Assembly (NCBI GenBank): GCA_030593155.1
Contig: JAUVHT010000012.1
Span: 1 to 11,227 of the forward strand
Length of the DNA stretch: 11,227 nucleotides
Reading direction: 5' to 3'
Source of the DNA: Candidatus Bathyarchaeota archaeon
GTDB taxonomy: Archaea; Thermoproteota; Bathyarchaeia; TCS64
Below the pieces are notes generated by a model, which saw nothing but the letters and a program-made list of their open reading frames with translations, was not told the origin of the DNA and did not search any database. This document shows, piece after piece, positions 1-5,659 of the stretch (its first letter is position 1; each line of letters starts with the position of its first letter). Position numbers and translations under genes: made by a program.

Positions 1-1136
1 GCTCCAAGACACCGGACTACCCGGCCTTCGTCACCCACGCCCACGCAGACCACGCCGCGGCCTTCAAAAACCCCGAGATCGTCAAATACGCGACCGAACC
101 GACCTACAGGCTCCTGGAGACCCTGGGGTGGAGGAACCTTCAGAACTGGAAGCCTATCTCGGTAGGGGACGTCGTCAAGATGGGCGACTTGGAAGTCAGG
201 GTCCACAACGCGGGCCACGTCCTGGGCTCGGTCCTCTTCGAGGTATGGACCCCCGGGGGGACGGTGCTCTACACCGGGGACTTTAGCCTGGGGAACAGCT
301 ACACCATGGAATCCGCGCCCGCGGTGGGCTGCGACCTCCTGGTCATTGAGACCACATTCGGCGCCCCCATGTTCAAATTTCCCAAGCGGAAGGACGTCGC
401 CATGGATATGGTGCGGTGGGCCGTGATGGAGGCCATCCCCGCAGGCCGGGTCCCCACATTCAAGACTGACTCCATCGGGAACGCCCAGGAGGTCATCTCC
501 ATATTCAACAGCCTCACGAACGTCCCCGTGGTCACCTCGAAGAGCGCGACCAAGGTCAGCGACGTCTACAGGGCATACGGCTACGACCTGGACTACGTGG
601 ACGCCGCCTCCCCCGAGGGGCAGGAACTCATCGAGGGCGGCAAATGCACCCTCATCGCCCCCAAAGGGGCCAAGCTCAAGTATGATAACCTGGACATCGC
701 CCTCGCCTCCGGCTGGGCGGCCATCATGAAGCGGAGGAGCCGGGCCTTCCCCCTGAGCGACCACGCGGACTTCCGGGAGCTCATCAGCTTCATCAGGCGC
801 TGCCGCCCGAAGCGGGTGCTCACATTCCACGGGGGCGCCATGACCAAGGGCTTCCCGGACTACGTGAGGAAAAGGCTGAAGATAGACGCCCGCCCCCTCA
901 CCAGCCGGGAGGAGACCATGATGGGGACGGTCAGCCACGGCGCGGCGAGGATGAAGGCGTGCGTCGAGCAGCTCACCAGAGCCATACGTATCCCGGGCTT
1001 CGAGTACACACCCCCCTGGCTGGTGAAGGAGATGTCCCGCCGGGGCTTCACCAGGAGCGAGACCGAGGCGGCCCTCAAACACCTCATCGACAGGAGCGTC
1101 GTCGAACCGACGCCCACGGGGGTAAGGCTCGCGTAG
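1..1136 (+). CDS. Beta-CASP metallo-beta-lactamase-fold nuclease, 5' end cut by window
   Basis: Probable metal-dependent RNA or DNA nuclease of the beta-CASP group (mRNA 3'-end-processing-factor-like, COG1236 style). The reading frame is open from base 3, so the N-terminus lies outside the window; the ATG at 180 is internal, because the HAHADH metal motif (bases 36-53) precedes it in frame. Seen in order: HAHADH (motif 2), NAGHVLGS with the next metal His (motif 3), YTGDFS with the bridging Asp (motif 4), VIETTFG (motif A Glu), LSDHADF (motif B His) and LTFHGG (motif C His). The His in motif C fits RNA-type beta-CASP enzymes better than the SNM1/Artemis DNA type. The last ~45 residues, from FEYTPPWLVKEM onward, look like a small winged-helix tail. 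It lies upstream of a second beta-CASP gene, which appears to have its own promoter. Substrate is not known from sequence. Confidence 0.88.
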   Translation, partial: SKTPDYPAFVTHAHADHAAAFKNPEIVKYATEPTYRLLETLGWRNLQNWKPISVGDVVKMGDLEVRVHNAGHVLGSVLFEVWTPGGTVLYTGDFSLGNSYTMESAPAVGCDLLVIETTFGAPMFKFPKRKDVAMDMVRWAVMEAIPAGRVPTFKTDSIGNAQEVISIFNSLTNVPVVTSKSATKVSDVYRAYGYDLDYVDAASPEGQELIEGGKCTLIAPKGAKLKYDNLDIALASGWAAIMKRRSRAFPLSDHADFRELISFIRRCRPKRVLTFHGGAMTKGFPDYVRKRLKIDARPLTSREETMMGTVSHGAARMKACVEQLTRAIRIPGFEYTPPWLVKEMSRRGFTRSETEAALKHLIDRSVVEPTPTGVRLA

Positions 1137-1166
1137 GGATGCGAGATCCCACGTCAGTGGAAACGG

Positions 1167-1176
1167 TTAATATATG
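1167..1176 (+). promoter_or_regulatory. TATA box for the aCPSF2-like gene
   Basis: TTAATATATG stands out in a G/C-rich spacer. A start about 25-30 nt downstream would fall near 1195, at the first stem of the leader. This implies transcription separate from the upstream nuclease gene and an untranslated leader of about 110 nt. Inferred from sequence only. Confidence 0.5.
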
Positions 1177-1195
1177 GGAATTCCTTTAACGGTCT

Positions 1196-1300
1196 GTCCC
1201 CCTAGGGGCCGATGGGCCTCGGGGAAAGGATTCGAGGGACCGCCGGCTCCCGGGAAGGGAGCCTTCTGAAGGTGGCCTCGTTTCAAACAAGGCACACAGG
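1196..1300 (+). promoter_or_regulatory. Candidate structured 5' leader of the aCPSF2-like gene
   Basis: Several perfect or near-perfect stems can be drawn: an outer GTCCC/GGGAC (1196-1200 with 1236-1240) enclosing GGGGCC-GATG-GGCCTC (1205-1220); then GGCTCCC-GGGAA-GGGAGCC (1245-1263, 7 bp, no mismatch); then a fourth hairpin in 1272-1295 (GTG, bulged G, CCT pairing with AGGCAC, plus GTT/AAC near the tip). They are laid end to end and stop just before the start region (ATG at 1312). No Rfam family is recognised. The stretch is G/C-rich, so some pairing is expected by chance. Confidence 0.4.
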
Positions 1301-1311
1301 TAAGATTAGAC

Positions 1312-2571
1312 ATGGTAAAGTTACGTTTCATGGGGGGCACCCACGAGGTCGGCAGGAACGCCGTCCTCCTCGACTCGGGAGAGGCCAACATCCTCCTGGA
1401 CTACGGGGTGAAGATCGGCGAGAAGCCAGAGTTCCCCGGCCACATCAGGGCCAATGACGTGGACGGCATAGTCGTCTCCCACGCCCACCTGGATCACTCG
1501 GGGGGAGTCCCCCAGTTCTATCTCAGGGAGGAGAAGCCCTTCTTCGCCACCCCGGTGACCATAGAGGTCATGAGGGTCCTCATCAGGGACATGATCAAGC
1601 TGAGCGGGTACTGGCTCCCCTTCGAGTATCTTGAGTTCGAATCGATGCTCAACTTCAGCAAGCGACTCGGCTACGGGGAGAAGGTTAAGCTGAGGAACGT
1701 GGAGTTCAGCCTGGTCAACGCCGGCCACATCCCGGGCAGCGCCATGGTGGACCTAAAGGTCGGAGGGAAACGGATCCTCTACACGGGGGACATCAACACG
1801 GATACCACCCGCTTGGTCCACGCCGCCCGGGTCCCCAGGCAGAAACTCGACGCCGTGGTCATCGAGAGCACCTACGCCAACACGGACCACGCCGACAGGA
1901 AGGAGCTGGAGGCCTCCTTCGCGGCCGCGATCAAGGAGGTCCTCCACAACAAGGGCAAGGTCCTGGTGCCGGCCTTCGCGGTCGGCAGGTCCCAGGAGAT
2001 ACTCTGTGTCATGAACGCCCAGAAGCTGAAGGCCAGAGCCGTGGTGGACGGCATGGCCCGGGCCGTGAACAGGATCTACGTCGACTACCCGGACTTCATC
2101 AGGACGCCGAAGGCCTTCATGAAAGTCATCAACACCACCCGGGAGATCACGGGCTGGAGGGACAGGCGGCAAGCGTCCCGGAGGGCCGACGTCATGGTGG
2201 CCCCATCTGGGATGCTCCAAGGGGGCACGGCCATGTTCTACATGGAGAGGCTCGCCCTGGACGAGAGGAACGCAATATTCCTCGTGAGCTTCCAAGTCCC
2301 CGGAACCGGCGGCGCAAAACTGATGGAGACGGGTCACTTCACCATCAAGAATATGGACGTGGAGGTCAAGGCCAAGGTAAGGCACTTCGACTTCTCCTCC
2401 CACAGCGGCAAGACGGACTTGGAGGCCTTCCTCAGGGGGCTGAAGGGCAAGCCCGACGTGTACGTCATCCACGGGGAGCCCGAGAACTGCGTCGGCCTCG
2501 CCCAATGGGCCAGGGACGAGCTGGACCTGAACGCCACCGCTCCCAAAGAGGGCGAGGAGTTCACAGTCTGA
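1312..2571 (+). CDS. Archaeal beta-CASP ribonuclease, aCPSF2-like
   Basis: A 419-residue cytoplasmic nuclease of the archaeal CPSF2/RNase J group (COG1236), expected to cut or trim RNA in mRNA turnover or 3'-end formation. The N-terminus starts directly with the MBL strand (VKLRFMGGTHEVGRNA), with no KH domains, which separates it from aCPSF1. Metal and catalytic residues are all visible: H57-A-H59-L-D61-H62, H139 (AGHIPGS), D160 (YTGD), E185 (motif A, VIEST), H364 (motif B, FSSHSG) and H387 (motif C, VIHGEP). The beta-CASP insertion holds PAFAVGRSQEIL (220-231) and SGMLQGG (299-305). Length is typical of aCPSF2 and slightly short for aRNase J. Start chosen at ATG 1312, preceded by a weak purine-rich AGGT. 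Ends just before a T-rich stretch. Confidence 0.9.
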   Translation: MVKLRFMGGTHEVGRNAVLLDSGEANILLDYGVKIGEKPEFPGHIRANDVDGIVVSHAHLDHSGGVPQFYLREEKPFFATPVTIEVMRVLIRDMIKLSGYWLPFEYLEFESMLNFSKRLGYGEKVKLRNVEFSLVNAGHIPGSAMVDLKVGGKRILYTGDINTDTTRLVHAARVPRQKLDAVVIESTYANTDHADRKELEASFAAAIKEVLHNKGKVLVPAFAVGRSQEILCVMNAQKLKARAVVDGMARAVNRIYVDYPDFIRTPKAFMKVINTTREITGWRDRRQASRRADVMVAPSGMLQGGTAMFYMERLALDERNAIFLVSFQVPGTGGAKLMETGHFTIKNMDVEVKAKVRHFDFSSHSGKTDLEAFLRGLKGKPDVYVIHGEPENCVGLAQWARDELDLNATAPKEGEEFTV

Positions 2572-2582
2572 GGCTCACCCCC

Positions 2583-2589
2583 TCTTTTT
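2583..2589 (+). terminator. T-rich terminator after the aCPSF2-like gene
   Basis: A pyrimidine run with five T (2585-2589) lies about 15 nt after the stop codon, as in archaeal U-tract termination. No strong hairpin precedes it. Confidence 0.4.
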
Positions 2590-2678
2590 CTCAGACCCCT
2601 TAACGAAGTTGTACCACGATCCGAAAAACCTATTATCGAGTCCCCCGTTCAAATGAGAAGACACTGGAGATTGAAAGC

Positions 2679-2873
2679 ATGCCCAAGGAGATCTTCGACA
2701 CGGAGGAGTTCCTCGCCCTAGCCGAGGACGCGTCAAAATGCCTCGTGAAACGCTTGGACGGCAAGACCAAGCTCAAGCTACGGACCAGCAGGTACCTTTA
2801 CACCATCAAACTCGACCCCTCCGAAGCGGACACGCTCCTCAGCAGGATCCAGTGCCCAAAAGAAGAGCAGTAG
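2679..2873 (+). CDS. rpl38e: Ribosomal protein eL38
   Basis: A 64-residue large-subunit ribosomal protein. It begins MPKEIFDTEEFLALA, matching the start of eukaryotic RPL38 (MPRKIEEIKDFLLTA as recalled), and carries the family hallmark KLKLRTSRYLYTI (residues 31-43), followed by an acidic helix. Length is close to the ~70 residues usual for the family. The start is supported by a purine-rich GGAGA 8 nt upstream (2666-2670). eL38 is known from Crenarchaeota and related TACK archaea and from eukaryotes, and is generally missing in Euryarchaeota, so this gene helps place the organism. It appears to be a single-gene unit with a weak A/T-rich box near 2629-2636. Recognition is by eye, without a profile search. 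Confidence 0.85.
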   Translation: MPKEIFDTEEFLALAEDASKCLVKRLDGKTKLKLRTSRYLYTIKLDPSEADTLLSRIQCPKEEQ

Positions 2874-2920
2874 TTGCGCTATTATCCGCGCCTGACTTAT
2901 ACCCCAATCGAAAAAGCAAG

Positions 2921-2929
2921 ATATAATTG
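2921..2929 (+). promoter_or_regulatory. TATA box for the zinc-ribbon/RDD gene
   Basis: AGATATAAT follows an A-rich stretch (possible BRE) about 40 nt before the ATG at 2966. A start near 2950 would give a very short leader. Confidence 0.45.
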
Positions 2930-2965
2930 CCTCGATCCAGAATAACCTGCCACTGGTAGATTCAC

Positions 2966-3475
2966 ATGCCGTATTGCAAGAGCTGCGGGGAGGAGATCCA
3001 CCGAGATGCCGCCTTCTGCCCCAAGTGCGGCGCACGCGTCGAGGGAGCCACGGATCTGGTACTGGCGACCTGGGGGGAGAGGCTCGTCGCCTATATCATA
3101 GACACCGTGCTCCTGGGCATCGCCATAGGCTGGCTCACACTGCCCGGGGTCCGCTGGATGCCCCACATGTGGGGGGCAGCTGTCCCCAACTGGATCCCCT
3201 TCGTCGACTTAGGATTCAGGAACGTCGTCTACTTCGTCTACTGGATGTTCTTGGAGCAGATGTACGGCCAGTCGGTGGGCAAGATGGCCCTGAAGATCAG
3301 GGTGGCAGATCTCGACGGCGAGCCCCTCAACATGCAACAGGCAGCCCTCCAGAGCATAGGGAAGGCGTTCCTGCTGCCCTTGGACTGCCTCCTAGGCTGG
3401 TTCCTGTATCCTTCGAAGCAGCAGAGGCTCTTCAACTACCTGTCAGAGACGGTGGTCCTGAAAAAACTCGACTAG
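2966..3475 (+). CDS. Zinc-ribbon plus RDD-family membrane protein
   Basis: A 169-residue protein. The N-terminus is a zinc ribbon with C4-x2-C7 and C18-x2-C21 (YCKSCGEE, FCPKCGARVEG). It joins an RDD domain: TWGERLVAYIIDTVLL (R39 and D46 are the first two signature residues), a hydrophobic stretch, YGQSVGKMALKIRVAD (100-115, the conserved cytoplasmic loop with GK) and LPLDCLLGWFL (D140, third signature residue). Two to three membrane segments are expected (about 41-60, 84-99, 134-148). RDD proteins are membrane proteins of mostly unknown role; some have been linked to ion transport. The ribbon probably sits on the cytoplasmic side. This domain order is common in archaea and bacteria. Likely a single-gene unit. 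Confidence 0.85.
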   Translation: MPYCKSCGEEIHRDAAFCPKCGARVEGATDLVLATWGERLVAYIIDTVLLGIAIGWLTLPGVRWMPHMWGAAVPNWIPFVDLGFRNVVYFVYWMFLEQMYGQSVGKMALKIRVADLDGEPLNMQQAALQSIGKAFLLPLDCLLGWFLYPSKQQRLFNYLSETVVLKKLD

Positions 3476-3585
3476 GTCCAACCCCCCTCAGACCCAGCGT
3501 CGTGGAGGAGGGACCATCGGACCGCCATGTCCGCCTCCCGCAATCAAATCCCCCGTCTTCCCCGTGACCCCCCGGGTGTTCTGAA

Positions 3586-3638
3586 TTAGAAAACCATATC
3601 TCCATTTCTAACTTGTTTTTCTAACATCCGTTTCTAAT
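3586..3638. repeat. TTTCTAAY repeats with 13-bp spacing, plus one inverted copy
   Basis: TTTCTAAC at 3605-3612 and 3618-3625 and TTTCTAAT at 3631-3638 begin exactly 13 bp apart. A perfect reverse copy, TTAGAAA, lies at 3586-3592, and looser matches (TTTCATTA at 3643, TTTCTTTT at 3651) follow. The array lies about 40-75 bp upstream of a TATA box and the two-small-gene unit, so a regulator-binding array is plausible. It is also in the 3' flank of the RDD gene and is pyrimidine-rich, so a terminator role is the main alternative. Confidence 0.5.
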
Positions 3639-3676
3639 ATCCTTTCATTATTTCTTTTCTGGGTTCATGTCTCTTC

Positions 3677-3689
3677 TATATTTATTAAA
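3677..3689 (+). promoter_or_regulatory. TATA box for the two-small-gene unit
   Basis: TATATTTATTAAA in an A/T-rich region. A start near 3705-3712 would leave a leader of about 20-25 nt that includes AGGATGG (3719-3725), a plausible ribosome binding site for the ATG at 3732. Confidence 0.5.
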
Positions 3690-3731
3690 CTCTACTTCTA
3701 CATACATATTGGAACGACAGGATGGTATGAT

Positions 3732-3902
3732 ATGAGCTTCGTTGAGAAGTTGGATGTCCTCGACCTGATCATCGAGACCCTCAAGGAACATGAGCGGGCT
3801 CTCGATGACCTGGCCTACAGGCTCGAGGCATGTCTAAACGGGAACCCTGCGGTGAAGCCCTCGGACTCCGAGAAAGAGGCGCAGTTAGAGAACTGGCGCT
3901 GA
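3732..3902 (+). CDS. Small helical protein of unknown function (56 aa)
   Basis: Frame ATG 3732 to TGA 3902 encodes 56 residues: an amphipathic helix (FVEKLDVLDLIIETLKEHERALDDL, about 3-27, with regular Leu/Ile spacing and many acidic residues) and a polar, Pro/Ser/Glu-rich tail. This fits a short coiled coil that forms dimers or binds a partner. Support for a real gene: a TATA box and AGGATGG upstream, codon use like the neighbours (CTC, GAG, ATC, AGG), and a stop only 6 nt before the next start. It has no metal site, membrane segment or known motif that I recognise. The obvious candidate partner is the Cys-cluster protein encoded next. Function unknown. Confidence 0.6.
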   Translation: MSFVEKLDVLDLIIETLKEHERALDDLAYRLEACLNGNPAVKPSDSEKEAQLENWR

Positions 3903-3908
3903 TGCCGT

Positions 3909-4199
3909 ATGAAGGGCCGGACGTCGATGGTCACCCGCTCTGAGGCGATCCAGCGGGTCCTGCGTAGGCAGAGCTGCCCCTACCTGTTCGATTGTGCTGC
4001 CCCCATAACGAAGGACTTTTTCGGGAGGATATGCAATTCCGGGAGATACCCCAAATGCCACCACTTCGCCAAACGGGTGGGCGAGCTGAATGCTCCCCTG
4101 GTATGGCTCCAGAGATTCGCCATCGACGAGGAGAAACAACTCGCCCTGATGGGTGAAGAAGATGCGACCCTGAACGACATTGAAGGAACAGTGCCCTAG
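3909..4199 (+). CDS. Small Cys/His-cluster protein of unknown function (96 aa)
   Basis: A 96-residue soluble protein with a compact metal-binding signature: C23-x5-C29-x12-C42-x7-C50-H51-H52 (SCPYLFDC, RICNSGRYPKCHHF). Four Cys could hold a zinc ion or an Fe-S cluster; the wide, uneven spacing is unlike a classic zinc ribbon or ferredoxin. The N-terminus is basic (MVTRSEAIQRVLRRQ) and the C-terminus acidic. Start is uncertain: ATG 3909 gives 96 residues, and ATG 3927 (M7, with AGGG upstream at 3912-3915) is equally likely and gives 90. It follows the 56-residue protein gene with a 6-nt gap, so the two are probably cotranscribed. I have an impression of similar small archaeal Cys proteins but cannot name a family. 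Confidence 0.65.
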   Translation: MKGRTSMVTRSEAIQRVLRRQSCPYLFDCAAPITKDFFGRICNSGRYPKCHHFAKRVGELNAPLVWLQRFAIDEEKQLALMGEEDATLNDIEGTVP

Positions 4200-4333
4200 G
4201 CGAGAGACATTCCATTGACCTCCTCGAACGACATATATTGAGATCGATCCATTTTCCACCCTTGACAGAAGTGCCAAAATGATTGTATTTTGTGTTTGAA
4301 TATCGGATTTTTAAACCCGCGTATGAAAACGAT

Positions 4334-4382
4334 GTTTTACCAAAACAACAACAAATGATGGAAAACTTTGATTATTTGGTAA
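4334..4382. promoter_or_regulatory. Candidate operator upstream of the BlaI-like regulator
   Basis: TTACCAAA (4337-4344) and TTTGGTAA (4375-4382) form a perfect 8-bp inverted repeat with a 30-bp spacer. The left arm overlaps a second, compact palindrome, GTTTTACCAAAAC (4334-4346). Both lie just upstream of the TATA box of the regulator gene, the usual place for an autoregulatory or activator site. Confidence 0.35.
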
Positions 4383-4409
4383 GATGATTAGTTGTGACTA
4401 TAGCATCTT

Positions 4410-4417
4410 TTATATGT
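4410..4417 (+). promoter_or_regulatory. TATA box for the BlaI-like regulator
   Basis: TTATATGT lies in an A/T-rich region with its centre about 28 nt before ATG 4441, so transcription would begin at or next to that codon (leaderless). This is the main reason for rejecting the upstream ATG at 4384, whose first codons would include this box. Confidence 0.5.
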
Positions 4418-4440
4418 TATTTGAAACTGATATTTACATC

Positions 4441-4815
4441 ATGACAGGATTCAAATTCGATCCGGCGAAAGAAGGTCTTAGAAAAACCCTTAGAGAATAC
4501 GAAGAACTGGCATTGAGGTACTTGTGGTCGATAGGCGAAGAAGGCGCCGGCTCGGGGAAGGCTTGGAGGGAGGTAAACGAAGATCTGGGGGCTGAAAAGA
4601 CCATCTCGAGGGCGTCCGTGATCTTCTTCCTCAACAGGATGGTCGATCAGGGAGTCCTCGGGTTCAGGGATGCCACGGGCAAGGGCGGGCACCACAGGAT
4701 CTACTACCCGTTGATGGACGAGAGGGGCTACAAAAAGTACGTCCTGAAGACCATCATCGACAGCATGATGAGGGATTTCCCCGAGGAGGCCAAGGAAACT
4801 CTGTTAGAATTCTAA
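4441..4815 (+). CDS. BlaI/MecI-like winged-helix transcriptional regulator
   Basis: A 124-residue DNA-binding protein. It has the BlaI/MecI/CopY-type layout: an N-terminal helix (LREYEELALRYLWSIGEEG, comparable to the 'LEWEIMKILW' start), helix-turn-helix (SGKAWREVNEDL and recognition helix ISRASVIFFLNRMVDQGVL), and a wing (FRDATGKGGHHRIYYPLM) followed by a helical dimerisation tail (KKYVLKTIIDSMMRDFPEE). The reading frame extends 19 codons further upstream to ATG 4384, but that stretch is A/T-rich, contains the TATA box and reads like untranslated DNA, so ATG 4441 is preferred. It is a single-gene unit; no sensor protease (BlaR/MecR) or beta-lactamase is next to it, so the signal it senses is unknown. 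Archaeal members often control other processes. Confidence 0.75.
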   Translation: MTGFKFDPAKEGLRKTLREYEELALRYLWSIGEEGAGSGKAWREVNEDLGAEKTISRASVIFFLNRMVDQGVLGFRDATGKGGHHRIYYPLMDERGYKKYVLKTIIDSMMRDFPEEAKETLLEF

Positions 4816-4832
4816 GTTCTTCATTTCTTCCC

Positions 4833-4840
4833 TTTTTTTT
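4833..4840 (+). terminator. T8 terminator after the BlaI-like gene
   Basis: Eight consecutive T in a pyrimidine-rich run about 17 nt after the stop codon, typical of archaeal intrinsic termination. Confidence 0.55.
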
Positions 4841-4921
4841 AGGCTCGCAATGACCATTGCTTCATCATCTTTTACTGCGGTCGATCTGTGAATCGCATGT
4901 TTCAGGGATGCGGGATAACAG

Positions 4922-4930
4922 ATTAATATC
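4922..4930 (+). promoter_or_regulatory. TATA box for tRNA-Gly
   Basis: ATTAATATC lies about 30 nt upstream of the mature tRNA 5' end, as expected for an archaeal tRNA promoter. A second A/T patch (GTATATGA, from 4941) is too close to the tRNA to act as its box. Confidence 0.5.
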
Positions 4931-4957
4931 CCACTGGATTGTATATGAGGGATATTA

Positions 4958-5033
4958 GCGGCCGTGGTCCAGCCTGGTAAGATTTCTGCCTGCCACGCAG
5001 ACGACCCGGGTTCGAATCCCGGCGGCCGCACCA
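4958..5033 (+). tRNA. tRNA-Gly (anticodon GCC)
   Basis: A full cloverleaf can be drawn. Acceptor GCGGCCG (4958-4964) pairs perfectly with CGGCCGC (5023-5029), then discriminator A and an encoded CCA (5031-5033). The D arm has GTC/GAT with GG in the loop. The anticodon stem TCTGC/GCAGA (4985-4989 with 4997-5001) holds loop CTGCCAC, giving anticodon GCC at 4992-4994. The T arm is CCGGG/CCCGG (5006-5010 with 5018-5022) with loop TTCGAAT. No intron. GCC decodes GGC and GGU glycine codons. Confidence 0.97.
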
Positions 5034-5327
5034 AACTCAACACCGTTCTCTTGCGAGCAGCCTGGTCTATAACGCTTCGTAATGATGGAGAATTAAATGA
5101 ATTGTTGATCATGTGATTACTTTGAAAGTTGAGTTGTAGGTAATTGACATCATTCCAAAGAAAATAGTTTCACTTAAATTAAAATGAGTCGACCAGTTTT
5201 GTGAAATCTAATTTAATATACGCATTTACACATGATTCTTATCAGAAATTTTTACTCCTTAAGATGATGTGTTCGGTAACTAAATTACGATAAAGCTTAA
5301 AAATAATATACAATCTGGGTCTAAAAA
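5034..5327. other. A/T-rich intergenic stretch without a convincing gene
   Basis: Between the tRNA and the promoter of the 83-residue protein gene there is no credible reading frame on either strand and no recognised RNA. Small items seen: ACTTT-G-AAAGT palindrome (5119-5129), and a TATA-like TTTAATATA (5212-5220) followed only by an 11-codon frame at 5232. No direct repeat of the tRNA 3' end was noticed that would mark an integrated element. Confidence 0.5.
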
Positions 5328-5340
5328 AAGAATATATTTA
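5328..5340 (+). promoter_or_regulatory. TATA box for the 83-aa protein gene
   Basis: A strongly A/T-rich run, AAGAATATATTTA, about 45 nt before the TTG start. Transcription would begin near 5357, leaving a short leader with a strong ribosome binding site. Confidence 0.5.
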
Positions 5341-5355
5341 AAAAGGGGAATGACA

Positions 5356-5374
5356 ACCTCAACGTAGAGGTGAT
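5356..5374 (+). promoter_or_regulatory. Strong Shine-Dalgarno inside a small hairpin
   Basis: GAGGTGAT (5367-5374) is a near-perfect match to the 16S 3' end and lies 6 nt before TTG 5381, which fixes that start. ACCTC (5356-5360) just upstream is its exact complement over 5 bp, with a 6-nt loop, so the site could be partly masked. Whether ACCTC is in the transcript depends on the exact start point. Confidence 0.5.
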
Positions 5375-5380
5375 AAATGC

Positions 5381-5632
5381 TTGAGTGTAGTGAAGTTTGA
5401 TTTGAAACCAGTAACAAAGAAACCATCAAGGAAGTACCGGAAGGGCAGTAAATACGACCCAATTCTCGATAGCTTCTTAAATGGTGAACATGACCTCGTC
5501 AAGGTAGAGGTCGCAAACAAAGACGCCAATTACCTCCGCACGCAACTGAACAAGAGAATTGAAGCGAGAGACATGCTAAATCAAGTCAAAGTGTCAGTTG
5601 TGAACAACGTCGCCTATCTGGAGAAGGTGTAA
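5381..5632 (+). CDS. Small basic protein of unknown function (83 aa)
   Basis: An 83-residue soluble protein starting at TTG 5381 behind GAGGTGAT. The N-terminal third is Lys/Arg-rich (KPVTKKPSRKYRKGSKYDP), and the rest reads as strand-helix-strand-strand: LVKVEVANK, ANYLRTQLNKRIEARDML, VKVSVVNN, VAYLEKV. This pattern fits a small alpha/beta nucleic-acid-binding or adaptor fold, but I do not recognise a named family. The alternative ATG at 5377 meets a stop after seven codons. By hand count the gene is about 43% GC (109 of 252), clearly lower than its neighbours, and it sits between A/T-rich spacers, so recent acquisition or different selection is possible. Followed by a T7 terminator. Confidence 0.75.
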   Translation: MSVVKFDLKPVTKKPSRKYRKGSKYDPILDSFLNGEHDLVKVEVANKDANYLRTQLNKRIEARDMLNQVKVSVVNNVAYLEKV

Positions 5633-5652
5633 ACCCCTCCAGAAACACATCC

Positions 5653-5659
5653 TTTTTTT
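5653..5659 (+). terminator. T7 terminator after the 83-aa protein gene
   Basis: Seven T about 20 nt after the stop codon. The flanking spacer separates convergent genes. Confidence 0.55.

Noticed and set aside
1196..1311. C/D or H/ACA guide RNA in the aCPSF2 leader (CTGA at 1266, ACA near 1294)
   Set aside because: No matching box C or kink-turn, and the ACA boxes are not placed as in known H/ACA RNAs; an mRNA leader fits better.
3885..4277. 130-codon reverse-strand frame opposite the small Cys protein
   Set aside because: No recognisable domain or promoter; the forward frame has an operon position and a metal-binding pattern.
4384..4440. Upstream in-frame ATG for the BlaI-like regulator
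   Set aside because: The added 19 codons are A/T-rich, include the TATA box, and precede the first helix usual for the family.
4804..5112. Reverse-strand reading frame across the tRNA, containing the phrase RPPGFEPGSSAWQAE
   Set aside because: This is the well-known artefact of translating the antisense of a tRNA T arm; the tRNA itself is complete and explains the sequence.
5232..5267. 11-codon frame after a TATA-like box
   Set aside because: Too short to support, with no ribosome binding site and no link to the next gene.
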